From CAVXFS01 sp963761115 (GTDB lineage Bacteria; Pseudomonadota; Gammaproteobacteria; Burkholderiales; Gallionellaceae): a stretch of DNA of 64,000 nucleotides. The stretch spans positions 620,001 through 684,000 of the forward strand of contig CAVXFS010000003.1 in the NCBI GenBank assembly GCA_963761115.1, read 5' to 3'. Positions within the stretch are counted from its first letter, which is position 1; the number at the start of each line of letters is the position of its first letter. The notes beneath the pieces were generated by a model. It had not been told where the DNA came from, made no database searches, and saw only the letters and a program-made list of their open reading frames with translations. Made by a program: the position numbers and the translations under genes. Below, in pieces: positions 46,580-55,236 of this stretch.

Positions 46580-48694
46580 ATGCAAATAATGAGAATAATA
46601 AACCGCTCGTTCCTCCTCTTTGCGGCTGCCCTGTTGTTGAGTGGCGTCGGCATAAAATTGGCTCATGCGCATATAATCGATCGCATCGAGATCAACCACG
46701 TGGGTGACGAGGCTGAGATCCATATCCTGTTCGATGTCAGGATTCAGTATTTGAGCGAGGCATCGCTTAACAATGGCGAGATTCATGTTTTCCTCAACCT
46801 TCTGGAAGCCGACCCGGATCGTGACCAACTGGTACCGGAAGCCAAGGATTCACCGCCTACGGATATTGCCCCGCATTTTACTGTCGCCTACCCCGGGCTC
46901 GATTCTTCGCTCATCGTCAGATTTGACAAGGCGGTGAAATACCGGGTCCGGCCCGGTAACGATGGGCGCAGCATCAGTATCTTTATACCTGTGGCCAAAC
47001 AGAAAATCGAACCCCAAGCCGCAGCGGTGCCTGTGATGCGCACCGCTGAAGACGTCGAAAAAGAAGCGAAGCAATTGATCGATGGCGCGCAAAACGCGCT
47101 TCAGCAGGGTCAATCCCCTGTGGCAGTCGAGAAATTGAACCAGCTGCTCAATCTCCCCCCCAACCAGCAGTCCCAGGCTGCGCAGGAACTGATCGGTGAA
47201 GCGCGGGAAAAGAACGGGGAGTATGCCAAGGCGCGTGTGGAATATGAACTTTATTTGAAGCTGTACCCGGACGCCAAGGATGCGCAGCAGGTGAAAGACC
47301 GGCTGGCACGGTTGCCTGTGGAGGAGTATGCGAAGCCAGTGCCTCAGGCCGTCCAGAGGAAGACCGTCGAAGAAAAGATGACTGTCTACGGCAGTTTTTC
47401 GCAGAATTACTATAACGGCATGTCCCATATAGATACCACTACCGCGAACGGCTCAAGCATTACATCTGACACGTTGACTGCCACTGACCAGTCGACCCTG
47501 ATTTCGTCTTTGGATCTGACCGGGCGGAAGCGCACCGAAACCACAGATACCCGTATCGTGTTCCGGGACGATTACAGAGCCAATTTCCTTGTGAATTCAA
47601 AAAGTGATAACCGTTTGAGTTCTTTCTACGTTGAGCAGAGTGCGCGCGATCGAAGTTACTTATACCGCCTTGGCAGGCAGGCGGGAACAGCGGGCGGGGT
47701 GCTGGGCCGATTCGACGGGGCCTGGCTGGGTTATAGTTTGAACTCCACCTGGCGCATCAATGGTGTGATGGGCACGCCGGTGGATTATTATAGTACCGAT
47801 GCTGAACACAAGACCTTCGCGGGCCTGAGCGTCGACCTCACCCGCCTGCCCGAGCAATGGAGCGGCAGCGGCTATTTCATCCAGCAACGCGCCGGTTCTG
47901 TTGTGGATCGCCAGGCCGTCGGAATGGAGACGCATTATTTCGATGCGAAGCGCAATTACTTGGGATTGATCGATTACGACACCATATTCAAGGCAGTCAA
48001 CATCGCGATGTTCCAGGGGAACTGGACGAATGCGGCAGGCGACAATTACCTGTTGCTTGCAGACCATCGGAAATCGCCGACCCTGCAGCTCAGCAATGCA
48101 TTGCCGGGACAGACCACGCAATCCATAGTTTCATTGGTCCAGTCGGGCGTGTCTACGGATAGCCTGATTGCAGATGCCAAGGCGTTAACCCCGACAGCCA
48201 ACCTGTTATTGGTCGGAATGACGCACCCTTATTCTTCGCGTCTGCGCCTGGGTGGAGATTTTCGTATCAATAATATCTCCGGAACCGGAGCAAGCGGCAT
48301 CCTGCCCGCTACACCAGGTACCGGGAATATGTACATTTACACCCTGCAAGCTATTGCCAACAGTATATTCAGCGAGAACGATCTGGGTGTAGCGAGCGCC
48401 AGCTACATCAATGCCCAGACCTATAAGGGACAATCACTGTCGTTTACCCAGACCGAAACGCTGCAGCAAAACTGGCGCCTGGATGTATCCCTGCAGCTCT
48501 ATGATCAGAAGGATAATCTGGGTGTTCACATGACGCGTGTTACTCCCAGCCTCAAACTGGGTTACCGCTTGAATGAATCGGTCAGCTTCAATGGCGAAGG
48601 AGGAATTGAAGACACCCACAACACCGGCGCGATCCAAACTCAGACAATAAGACGCAAATACGTATACATCGGCTACCGTTGGGATTTCCAATAA
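46580..48694 (+). CDS. Outer-membrane porin with TPR segment (porin-cytochrome unit 2)
   Basis: 704 residues and a clear paralogue of the porin at 42260. Signal peptide ending LAHAH (about 30), HIIDRIEINHVGDEAEIHI globular domain, TPR-like segment (AVEKLNQLLNLPPNQQSQAA, about 190-245) and a long C-terminal barrel ending YIGYRWDFQ. The whole unit (cytochrome plus porin) appears to be a duplication of unit 1 that has since diverged. ATG 46580; the third residue-next ATG (MRIINRS) is also possible. Confidence 0.82.
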   Translation: MQIMRIINRSFLLFAAALLLSGVGIKLAHAHIIDRIEINHVGDEAEIHILFDVRIQYLSEASLNNGEIHVFLNLLEADPDRDQLVPEAKDSPPTDIAPHFTVAYPGLDSSLIVRFDKAVKYRVRPGNDGRSISIFIPVAKQKIEPQAAAVPVMRTAEDVEKEAKQLIDGAQNALQQGQSPVAVEKLNQLLNLPPNQQSQAAQELIGEAREKNGEYAKARVEYELYLKLYPDAKDAQQVKDRLARLPVEEYAKPVPQAVQRKTVEEKMTVYGSFSQNYYNGMSHIDTTTANGSSITSDTLTATDQSTLISSLDLTGRKRTETTDTRIVFRDDYRANFLVNSKSDNRLSSFYVEQSARDRSYLYRLGRQAGTAGGVLGRFDGAWLGYSLNSTWRINGVMGTPVDYYSTDAEHKTFAGLSVDLTRLPEQWSGSGYFIQQRAGSVVDRQAVGMETHYFDAKRNYLGLIDYDTIFKAVNIAMFQGNWTNAAGDNYLLLADHRKSPTLQLSNALPGQTTQSIVSLVQSGVSTDSLIADAKALTPTANLLLVGMTHPYSSRLRLGGDFRINNISGTGASGILPATPGTGNMYIYTLQAIANSIFSENDLGVASASYINAQTYKGQSLSFTQTETLQQNWRLDVSLQLYDQKDNLGVHMTRVTPSLKLGYRLNESVSFNGEGGIEDTHNTGAIQTQTIRRKYVYIGYRWDFQ

Positions 48695-48707
48695 CCTGCC
48701 CTTGCGT

Positions 48708-48990
48708 CAGAGCAGATAAGCGATTGTCGCTCCGGCCCCAAAGTTTGGAACGCTATTGGTAAAGCCCTTTACACGTAACCTTGAGCTTTCCATGTTTGAT
48801 CAAGCTTGTGGCTGACGAAGAAAATCGCCTCTATGTGAGATGATTCTGTCGTCGTGGTTTTCTGGCCAAGGCTGAGCAACATGCCGCCATTTGTTTCCTG
48901 GTCAAACTTGTAACTTCCGCCCAGCGAACCATACAAAATATTATTGAGCTTATACCCGGCAGGGCTGCCATATATTTTGTAACCGGCAAT
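48708..48990 (-). pseudogene. 3' remnant of an outer-membrane beta-barrel gene
   Basis: The minus strand reads GYKIYGSPAGYKLNNILYGS, then LGGSYKFDQETNGGMLLSLG, HIEAIFFVSHKLDQTWKAQGYV. After one frameshift it reads KGFTNSVPNFGAGATIAYLL and stops at 48708. Alternating strand patterns and the final aromatic-rich strand resemble small barrel proteins. No start or N-terminal half remains; upstream sequence in frame has a stop. Confidence 0.6.
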
Positions 48991-49087
48991 TCAGAATTTG
49001 ATCATACCCACAGTTATTTGATATATATCCTGTTGAATTTAAAGCGGGTTATATGACACGTTTTAGCAACTTCTTGCCTTAATATGT

Positions 49088-49171
49088 GTGTGTAATATAC
49101 ACACCAAATAAACAATACGTGTAAAATTTACACACAAAATGTTTTTTGTGGTATGCTTCGTTTACAGTAAA
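49088..49171 (+). promoter_or_regulatory. Two palindromic operators and conserved box upstream of the DUF6502 gene
   Basis: GTGTGTA-ATA-TACACAC (49088-49104) and GTGTAAA-A-TTTACAC (49119-49133), both perfect, then TTTGTGGTATGCTTCGTTTA at 49145-49164. The last box matches the one upstream of the 19-heme cytochrome (44828). Confidence 0.65.
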
Positions 49172-49188
49172 TTTCCAAGAGGATGGCC

Positions 49189-50031
49189 ATGAATAACCAA
49201 AGCACTTCCAGCACCGAGTCTCAGCCGCCCGTTGTTGCGGCGATTCGGTATCTGTTGCGTCCGCTGGTTCGATTGCTGTTATCCCATGGCATTTCTTTCC
49301 CGACTTTCTGCGATCTGGTCAAATCGACCTATGTGAAGGTTGCAGAAACAGAATTCAGGCTGGACTCCAAACCTCAGACCGACAGCCGCATCAGCTTGCT
49401 GACCGGGATTCATCGCCGCGAGATCAACCGCTTGCGCAATGAAGCGGTAACGGAGATCAACCTTTCACAGCATGCATCCATGAGTGCCTTGCTGTTCACC
49501 ATCTGGAGCGGGCATCCCGAATACCTGGACGAGCAGGGTCTGCCCATTCCCTTGCCGCGCCTGGCAAGCAAGGGAGAGAAGCAATCTTTTGAATCGCTGG
49601 TGCAGTCGGTCAGCAAGGATTTTCGCGCGCGCGTCGTGCTGGATGAATGGCTGCGCCAGGGCATTATTACGCTGGACAACGAAGACAGGGTCCACCTGAA
49701 CGCCGATGCATTCATACAACCCCAGGACATGGCAGAGAAGATTTATTACTTTGGACAAAACATCCACGACCACCTGGCCGCGACAGTTCACAATTTGGCA
49801 GGGGGTTCGCCGCCTTTCCTGGAGCGTTGTGTCTTCTATGACAAATTGAGCGCAGATTCTGCCAGGGAACTGGCAGATTATTCCCGTACCGTGGGCATGA
49901 GGTCGCTGCATGCCGTCAACAAGCGCGCAGCCGAGCTGCAACAGGGCGACCAGCAAAAGCCGGATGCCGTGTATCGCGCCAATTTTGGCGTATATCATTA
50001 CAGTGCAGCGGAGACTCCAGATGAAATCTAA
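49189..50031 (+). CDS. DUF6502 family protein, possible regulator
   Basis: 280 residues, soluble, no signal peptide. The N-terminal half (LLRPLVRLLLSHGISFPTFCDLVKSTYVKVAE, then SRISLLTGIHRREINRLR) looks helix-turn-helix-like: it contains the STY-V-A plus TGIHRxEI pattern of the DUF6502 family. The C-terminal half is uncharacterised. ATG 49189 is six bases after AAGAGG; ATG 49183 overlaps that site and is less likely. It overlaps the FecR-domain gene by 11 bases. Its promoter shares elements with the cytochrome gene, so it might be an autoregulator of the cluster. Function not established. Confidence 0.7.
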   Translation: MNNQSTSSTESQPPVVAAIRYLLRPLVRLLLSHGISFPTFCDLVKSTYVKVAETEFRLDSKPQTDSRISLLTGIHRREINRLRNEAVTEINLSQHASMSALLFTIWSGHPEYLDEQGLPIPLPRLASKGEKQSFESLVQSVSKDFRARVVLDEWLRQGIITLDNEDRVHLNADAFIQPQDMAEKIYYFGQNIHDHLAATVHNLAGGSPPFLERCVFYDKLSADSARELADYSRTVGMRSLHAVNKRAAELQQGDQQKPDAVYRANFGVYHYSAAETPDEI

Positions 50032-51061
50032 TCAAAATATCTATCTGCAAGCGATACTTTTAGCGGGCGTCCTGCTTACTTCCAGTGCATGGGCCGTTTC
50101 AGGCAGTTGTACTTACGCTGCATCGGGCTCGGGTATCGGCGGCACAGGTATAAGCGGCACCGGAATGGGGGGCACTGGAATAATAGCAAAAGGCACCGGT
50201 ATCGGCGGAACAGGCATGAAGCCGGGTAGCGAGTTGGCCGAACTGAAAGTAGCGGGCAACGTGATTTACAGCCACGGCTCTGTCGAGGCGCAAAGCAACG
50301 GACGTACAAGGCTATTGGCCAAGGGCGATCCGGTCTGTGTGGGCGAAACAATTGTGACGCAGGAGTCCGGTATGGTGCAAATCAGGATGGTCGACAACGG
50401 GTTGATCGCGATCAGGCCACAGACGCAACTCAAGATCGAGAAGTTTGCCTATGACGGAACGGACCAGGACGCCAGCGTGATTTCCCTGTTCAAAGGTGCA
50501 TCCCGTTTTGTCACCGGGGAACTGGGAAAAATGTATCCACAAAATGACTTGATCCATACGCCAAACGCAACCATCGGTGTTCGGGGAACAGACCATGAAG
50601 CAGTTGTCATCCTGCCCGGGAGCAGCGGAGGTTATCCCTCCGGCACCTACGACAAGGTGAACCTAGGCATCACGTTCATCAGGACCGATAAAGGGGAGAT
50701 CGACATTCACCCCAACCAGGTTGGTCTTGCTGCGGACATGGCGAAATTGCCGGCATTGTTGAATACCATCCCGGGATTTTACAAAGTTGATCCTTCCATG
50801 AGAGACAGGAATGAACAGTCCGAACAGGGGAAATCGGGAGAGGGTTCGTCTGACAGGAAAATGAAGGGGTCATCGCGGGAACAAACCGGAAAAGGGGCTG
50901 AATACGGTCATCCGTCCAAAACAGGACCAGGTAAAATTGAATCGCGCGACAATTACCTGAACCTGAGAAGTCCGGAATCCGCTTCACCTATGCAGATGCC
51001 AAATTCTCAGGAAACGCCTTCCATTCAGCAATTGCCGGAAAGTTCGGGGCACTCGGATTAG
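50021..51061 (+). CDS. Secreted FecR-domain protein
   Basis: 346 residues. Signal peptide ending SSAWA (about 25), a Gly/Thr-rich repeat (SGIGGTGISGTGMGGTG, about 33-60), then a FecR domain (KGDPVCVGETIVTQESGMVQIRMVDN, then TPNATIGVRGTDHE, about 70-195) and a long polar low-complexity tail (about 265-346). FecR domains bind or sense at the periplasmic face. Translationally coupled to the DUF6502 gene, a pairing I recall as common. Role in the cytochrome cluster is inference. Confidence 0.8.
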   Translation: MKSNQNIYLQAILLAGVLLTSSAWAVSGSCTYAASGSGIGGTGISGTGMGGTGIIAKGTGIGGTGMKPGSELAELKVAGNVIYSHGSVEAQSNGRTRLLAKGDPVCVGETIVTQESGMVQIRMVDNGLIAIRPQTQLKIEKFAYDGTDQDASVISLFKGASRFVTGELGKMYPQNDLIHTPNATIGVRGTDHEAVVILPGSSGGYPSGTYDKVNLGITFIRTDKGEIDIHPNQVGLAADMAKLPALLNTIPGFYKVDPSMRDRNEQSEQGKSGEGSSDRKMKGSSREQTGKGAEYGHPSKTGPGKIESRDNYLNLRSPESASPMQMPNSQETPSIQQLPESSGHSD

Positions 51062-51109
51062 TGATGTGCAACGGGAGTTTGAACGAATCCAGGCTTGAGA
51101 TTGCTGCAG

Positions 51110-51607
51110 TCACCGGCCTTTGCGATTGTAGATGACGAAATGGTATTGCAACGGCTGCGGTTCCGGCTGTAAGTGAGTTTCGCGCGACACCTCTTGCCAC
51201 TCGCCGAGATTGATTTCCGGGAAATACGCATCGCCGTGGATGTCTGCGCCGATCTCGGTCAGGTAAATCCGGTCGGCGAGCGTTATTGCCTGCAGGTAAA
51301 GCTCGGCACCGCCGATCACGAAGATCTCGTCGTCGTCACCGCATGCCGAGATTGCCGCCGGCAGCGAATTCACCGCAGTCACGCCAGGCGCGGAATAACC
51401 GGCATTGCGCGTCACCACCACCGAAGTGCGACCCGGCAGGGGTTTGCCGATTGATTCGTAGGTCTTGCGTCCCATCACGATGTGATGCCCCATGGTGAGC
51501 GCCTTGAAGTGTTTTAGGTCGGCGGGCAAATGCCACGGCAGCGTGTTGTCGATGCCGATCACGCGGTTCTTCGCCATCGCGACGATCAGCGACACGCGCG
51601 TTTTCAT
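51110..51607 (-). CDS. folA: Dihydrofolate reductase
   Basis: 165-residue enzyme reducing dihydrofolate with NADPH. Motifs SLIVAMAKNRVIGIDNTLPWHLPADLKHFK at the N-terminus (split by the usual insert), MGRKTYESIG, and FVIGGAELY are conserved. An alternative ATG at 51634 overlaps the thyA stop (ATGA) and would add nine residues; 51607 fits the family length better, but coupling to thyA makes the longer form possible. Confidence 0.93.
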   Translation of the reverse strand: MKTRVSLIVAMAKNRVIGIDNTLPWHLPADLKHFKALTMGHHIVMGRKTYESIGKPLPGRTSVVVTRNAGYSAPGVTAVNSLPAAISACGDDDEIFVIGGAELYLQAITLADRIYLTEIGADIHGDAYFPEINLGEWQEVSRETHLQPEPQPLQYHFVIYNRKGR

Positions 51608-51630
51608 ACCGGTGCCGGGATAAGAGTTTT

Positions 51631-52425
51631 TCATACTGCCACGGGCGCCTTGATGGCGGGATGCGGGTCGTAACCTTCCAGTATGAAGTCCTCGAATTTG
51701 AAAGCGAAGATGTCCTTGATTGCAGGGTTGATGCGCATCGTCGGCAACGGGCGCGGCTCGCGTGACAACTGCTCGCGCGTTTGATCCATGTGATTCGAAT
51801 ACAGATGCGCATCGCCAAAGGTGTGCACGAAATCCCCCGGCTTGAGGCCGCACACCTGCGCCACCATCAGCGTCAGCAGCGCGTAGCTCGCGATGTTGAA
51901 CGGCACACCGAGAAAAATGTCGGCGCTGCGCTGGTAAAGCTGGCAGGATAATTTTCCGTCGGCCACATAAAACTGGAAGAATGCATGGCAGGGTGCAAGC
52001 GCCATCTGGTCAAGTTCGCCGACGTTCCACGCCGATACAATAATGCGCCGCGAGTCAGGATTTCCCTTGATTTGATCGACGACCATTTTGATCTGATCCA
52101 CCACCCGCCCATCCACGGTCGCCCATGAGCGCCATTGCTTGCCGTACACAGGGCCGAGGTTGCCGTTCTCGTCGGCCCACTCGTCCCAGATTTTTACACC
52201 GTTGTCCTTGAGGTACTTGATATTGGTACTGCCCTGCAGGAACCAAAGCAGCTCGTGGACAATGGATTTCATGTGGCACTTCTTGGTAGTCACCAGCGGG
52301 AATCCTTCCTGCAGGTTGAAGCGCATCTGGTAACCGAACACGCTGGTCGTGCCGGTACCGGTGCGGTCGGATTTTTTTGTGCCGTGATCGAGCACGTGCT
52401 GCATGAGATCTAGATAGGCTCGCAT
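51631..52425 (-). CDS. thyA: Thymidylate synthase
   Basis: 264-residue enzyme converting dUMP to dTMP with methylene-tetrahydrofolate. DRTGTGTTSVFGYQ, the catalytic cysteine in LAPCHAFFQFYV, and RRIIVSAWNVGELDQMAL are intact, and length matches ThyA exactly. Operon with folA, which recycles the dihydrofolate it makes. The 16 bases before its ATG adjoin a CACAGAG inverted repeat (52441-52520) that may fold in the leader. Confidence 0.96.
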   Translation of the reverse strand: MRAYLDLMQHVLDHGTKKSDRTGTGTTSVFGYQMRFNLQEGFPLVTTKKCHMKSIVHELLWFLQGSTNIKYLKDNGVKIWDEWADENGNLGPVYGKQWRSWATVDGRVVDQIKMVVDQIKGNPDSRRIIVSAWNVGELDQMALAPCHAFFQFYVADGKLSCQLYQRSADIFLGVPFNIASYALLTLMVAQVCGLKPGDFVHTFGDAHLYSNHMDQTREQLSREPRPLPTMRINPAIKDIFAFKFEDFILEGYDPHPAIKAPVAV

Positions 52426-52440
52426 ATGATAAAAAAATAA

Positions 52441-52520
52441 TGCCACAGAGAACACAGAGCACACAGAGAGCGTGGCGACAGGTTGAGGTTTTCTCTGTGT
52501 TCTCTGTGCGCTCTGTGGCA
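52441..52520. repeat. CACAGAG-type inverted repeat, copy 2
   Basis: TGCCACAGAGAACACAGAGC pairs with GCTCTGTGTT-like and GCGCTCTGTGGCA arms around about 25 bases. Same unit sequence as 22633-22744. It lies between the divergent thyA and M17 peptidase genes. Confidence 0.78.
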
Positions 52521-52570
52521 AATTGGTTTTTCCGCGATAATGGCAACTTCATCCATTATTCGAATACGCA

Positions 52571-54019
52571 ATGCTAGCACATCTGACCACATCAACTTTG
52601 TTGCCAAAAAACCTGAGTGCAGCCCACCTGCTGGTATTGCTGCCCAAGGGAAAAACATTACCCAAAGATTTGCCGCACCGCGAATTGCTGGCGGCCGTGC
52701 TGAAACGGCGTGTCATCAAGGTTGAGGAATTCGCCGCCACGCCCGTCGCTGCCAACGCCGCCGACGGCAGCCTGATCGCCTGGGCGATGCTGGATTTCAG
52801 CAAAACCAATTTTGCGTTGCGGATGCAGGCACGCAAAGCCATGCAGATGCTGCTGGACGAACAACCCGCCAGCGTTACCATCGTGGTGCAGGGAGATGAG
52901 ACGCAACGTCGGCAGGCTGCTGAAGCCGTAGTGTATTCCGCGTGGGTGAACGGTGCGCCGCTGCCGCTGCACAAGAAAAAAACTGACCAGCGCAAGCCGC
53001 TGCAAAAGATCGCGCTGTTTGGTTTTGCCGACAAGAAAATGTTCGATGTGCTCAAGGCACAAGCCGAGGGTAATCTGCTGTGCCGCACGCTCACCGTGCT
53101 GCCGCCCAACGAACTCACGCCCGGACTGTACCGCAAGCGCGTCAAGGAACTCGCCAACCAGAACGGCTGGCAAATGAAGGAGTTCGACTTGAAAGCATTG
53201 CGCAAGATGGGCGCGGGCGCATTCGTCGCGGTAGCGCAGGGCAGTCATGACGAGGATGCCGCCATCGTGCATCTGCGCTTACGCCATGCCAAGGCGAAAC
53301 AGACCGTCGCACTGGTCGGCAAGGGCATCTGCTTCGACACCGGCGGCCACAACCTCAAGCCGGCGCGCTACATGCACGGCATGCACGAGGACATGAACGG
53401 CTCTGCGGTTGCGCTCGGTATCCTGCTCGCAGCCACGCAGCAAAAGCTGCCGGTCAATATCGACTGCTGGCTGGCCATTGCGCAAAACCACATCAGCCCG
53501 AAAGCCTACAAGCAGAACGACATCGTCAAGGCATTGAACGGCACCACCATCGAAATCATGCACACCGATGCCGAGGGGCGCATGGTGCTGGCAGATACGA
53601 TCACGCTGGCATCGCGAGCAAAACCTGATCTGCTGATCGACTTCGCCACGCTCACCGGCAGCATGGCCGTGGCGCTGGGAGCGCGCTACAGCGGCGTGCT
53701 GGGCAACCGCGATGAATTGCTGCAGCAGGCCGTGCAAGCCGGTCAGCAAAGCGGCGAACGGCTTTGCGCATTCCCTATGGACGAAGATTACGAACCGGCG
53801 CTGGATTCAAAAGTCGCCGACATCAAGCAATGCACGCTGGAAGGCGAAGCAGATCACATCCTTGCGGCGCGCTTTTTGAAACGCTTCCTGGAAAATGACG
53901 TGCCGTGGCTGCATGTGGACTTGTCCTCCAGTCGTTGCGATGGCGGGCTGGGCAGCGTGGCGAGCGATGTGACCGGATTCGGCGTGGGCTGGGGGTTGCG
54001 AATGTTACAGGGCAAGTAA
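52571..54019 (+). CDS. Leucyl aminopeptidase family (M17) protein
   Basis: 482-residue cytosolic metallopeptidase. Metal and catalytic motifs of the M17 core are present: VGKGICFDTGGHNLKP (about 249), HEDMNGSA and HTDAEGRMVLAD (about 331), with GKG and EGR as in PepA. The first metal motif differs from PepA (HNLKPARYMHGMHEDMNGSA in place of the usual KPGxxMDxMKxDMGG), so it is an M17 relative, not PepA itself. It removes N-terminal residues from peptides; specificity unknown. Confidence 0.85.
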   Translation: MLAHLTTSTLLPKNLSAAHLLVLLPKGKTLPKDLPHRELLAAVLKRRVIKVEEFAATPVAANAADGSLIAWAMLDFSKTNFALRMQARKAMQMLLDEQPASVTIVVQGDETQRRQAAEAVVYSAWVNGAPLPLHKKKTDQRKPLQKIALFGFADKKMFDVLKAQAEGNLLCRTLTVLPPNELTPGLYRKRVKELANQNGWQMKEFDLKALRKMGAGAFVAVAQGSHDEDAAIVHLRLRHAKAKQTVALVGKGICFDTGGHNLKPARYMHGMHEDMNGSAVALGILLAATQQKLPVNIDCWLAIAQNHISPKAYKQNDIVKALNGTTIEIMHTDAEGRMVLADTITLASRAKPDLLIDFATLTGSMAVALGARYSGVLGNRDELLQQAVQAGQQSGERLCAFPMDEDYEPALDSKVADIKQCTLEGEADHILAARFLKRFLENDVPWLHVDLSSSRCDGGLGSVASDVTGFGVGWGLRMLQGK

Positions 54020-54258
54020 ATCTTGACGCTTCTTACCGGAACCAAACCTTAAGAGTGGGCGGGCATTGCAATCGGCATAGCGGGTATAATATTTTCATAC
54101 ACAGATTTAGTTTGCTTCGTGTGCAGATTTTGTCGCGAAATGCTTCCAAACCAAAATTGTATTCGAGTCGTTTGCTTGACTTACCGGGACCGGCTTTCTG
54201 CGGCATCAAGCCCCTGAGCACAAGCATTTGACCACTCGGACGTGTGGAAGGAGACCAA

Positions 54259-55209
54259 ATGAAAGCCCCAGCTGTATCACCTTTGGATTCCTGGCCGGAC
54301 CTGCCTCTCGATGCCTGGAAAGAGACCTACGCAACGTTGCACATGTGGACCCAGATAGTCGGCAAGATACGGCTCGCGCAATGTCCCTGGGTGAACCATT
54401 CCTGGCATGCCACGCTGTATGTGACGGCGCGAGGACTCACGACTTCGCTTATTCCGCACGGCACACGGAGCTTTCAAATTGACTTCGACTTCGTCGGCCA
54501 TCAGCTGACCGTGCAGGCAAGCGACGGCGGCTCCGCTGGTTTTACGCTCGAGCCAATGTCAGTGGCGGTCTTCTATAAGCGCCTGATGGACGAGATGCGG
54601 AAGCTTGACTTGAATGTCGGCATTTCGTGCAAGCCTAACGAGGTAGCCGATCCGATACGTTTCGACCAGGACGAAACTCACCGGGCATACGAAAGAGAGT
54701 ACGCCAACCGGTTCTGGCGTATCCTGGTGCAGGCCGACCGCGTCTTTAAAAAGTTTCGCGCCCGCTTCGCCGGCAAGTGCAGCCCCGTGCACTTCTTCTG
54801 GGGTGCGCCTGACCTTGCCGTTACACGCTTTTCCGGCCGCACCGCACCGGAGCATCCGGGCGGCGTTCCGAATTTGCCGGACAGGGTGGCGAGAGAGGCC
54901 TATTCGCATGAAGTGAGCAGTTGCGGATTCTGGCCGGGCGGCGGGCCGATTCCGTATGCCGCGTTCTATTCCTATGCCTATCCGGAACCGGCCGGGTTTG
55001 CCAGTGCGCCGGTAGGACCGAACGGGGCTTTCTATAGCAAGGATCTCGGTGAATTCATTTTGCCATACAGTATCGTGCGCGAATCGCAGTCGCCCGACGA
55101 GACGCTGCTGGCGTTCCTGCAGTCGAGTTATGAAGCTGCGGCCGATCTGGCGAAGTGGGATCGTAAGGCGCTTGAATGCGATCTCGAGCTAAAGATGCGC
55201 GCGACCTGA
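54259..55209 (+). CDS. DUF5996 family protein
   Basis: 316-residue soluble protein. Recognisable family features: LPLDAWKETYATLHMWTQIVGKIRL near the N-terminus, a central FDQDETHRAYERE segment, and SPVHFFWGAPDLAVTRFSGR. No catalytic motif is known to me. GAAGGAG lies eight bases before ATG 54259; a GTG 15 bases upstream overlaps that site and was rejected. It precedes patB by 27 bases on the same strand. Confidence 0.75.
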   Translation: MKAPAVSPLDSWPDLPLDAWKETYATLHMWTQIVGKIRLAQCPWVNHSWHATLYVTARGLTTSLIPHGTRSFQIDFDFVGHQLTVQASDGGSAGFTLEPMSVAVFYKRLMDEMRKLDLNVGISCKPNEVADPIRFDQDETHRAYEREYANRFWRILVQADRVFKKFRARFAGKCSPVHFFWGAPDLAVTRFSGRTAPEHPGGVPNLPDRVAREAYSHEVSSCGFWPGGGPIPYAAFYSYAYPEPAGFASAPVGPNGAFYSKDLGEFILPYSIVRESQSPDETLLAFLQSSYEAAADLAKWDRKALECDLELKMRAT

Positions 55210-55236
55210 TAAGCAGCTTTCAGCAAAGAGGTCTTC

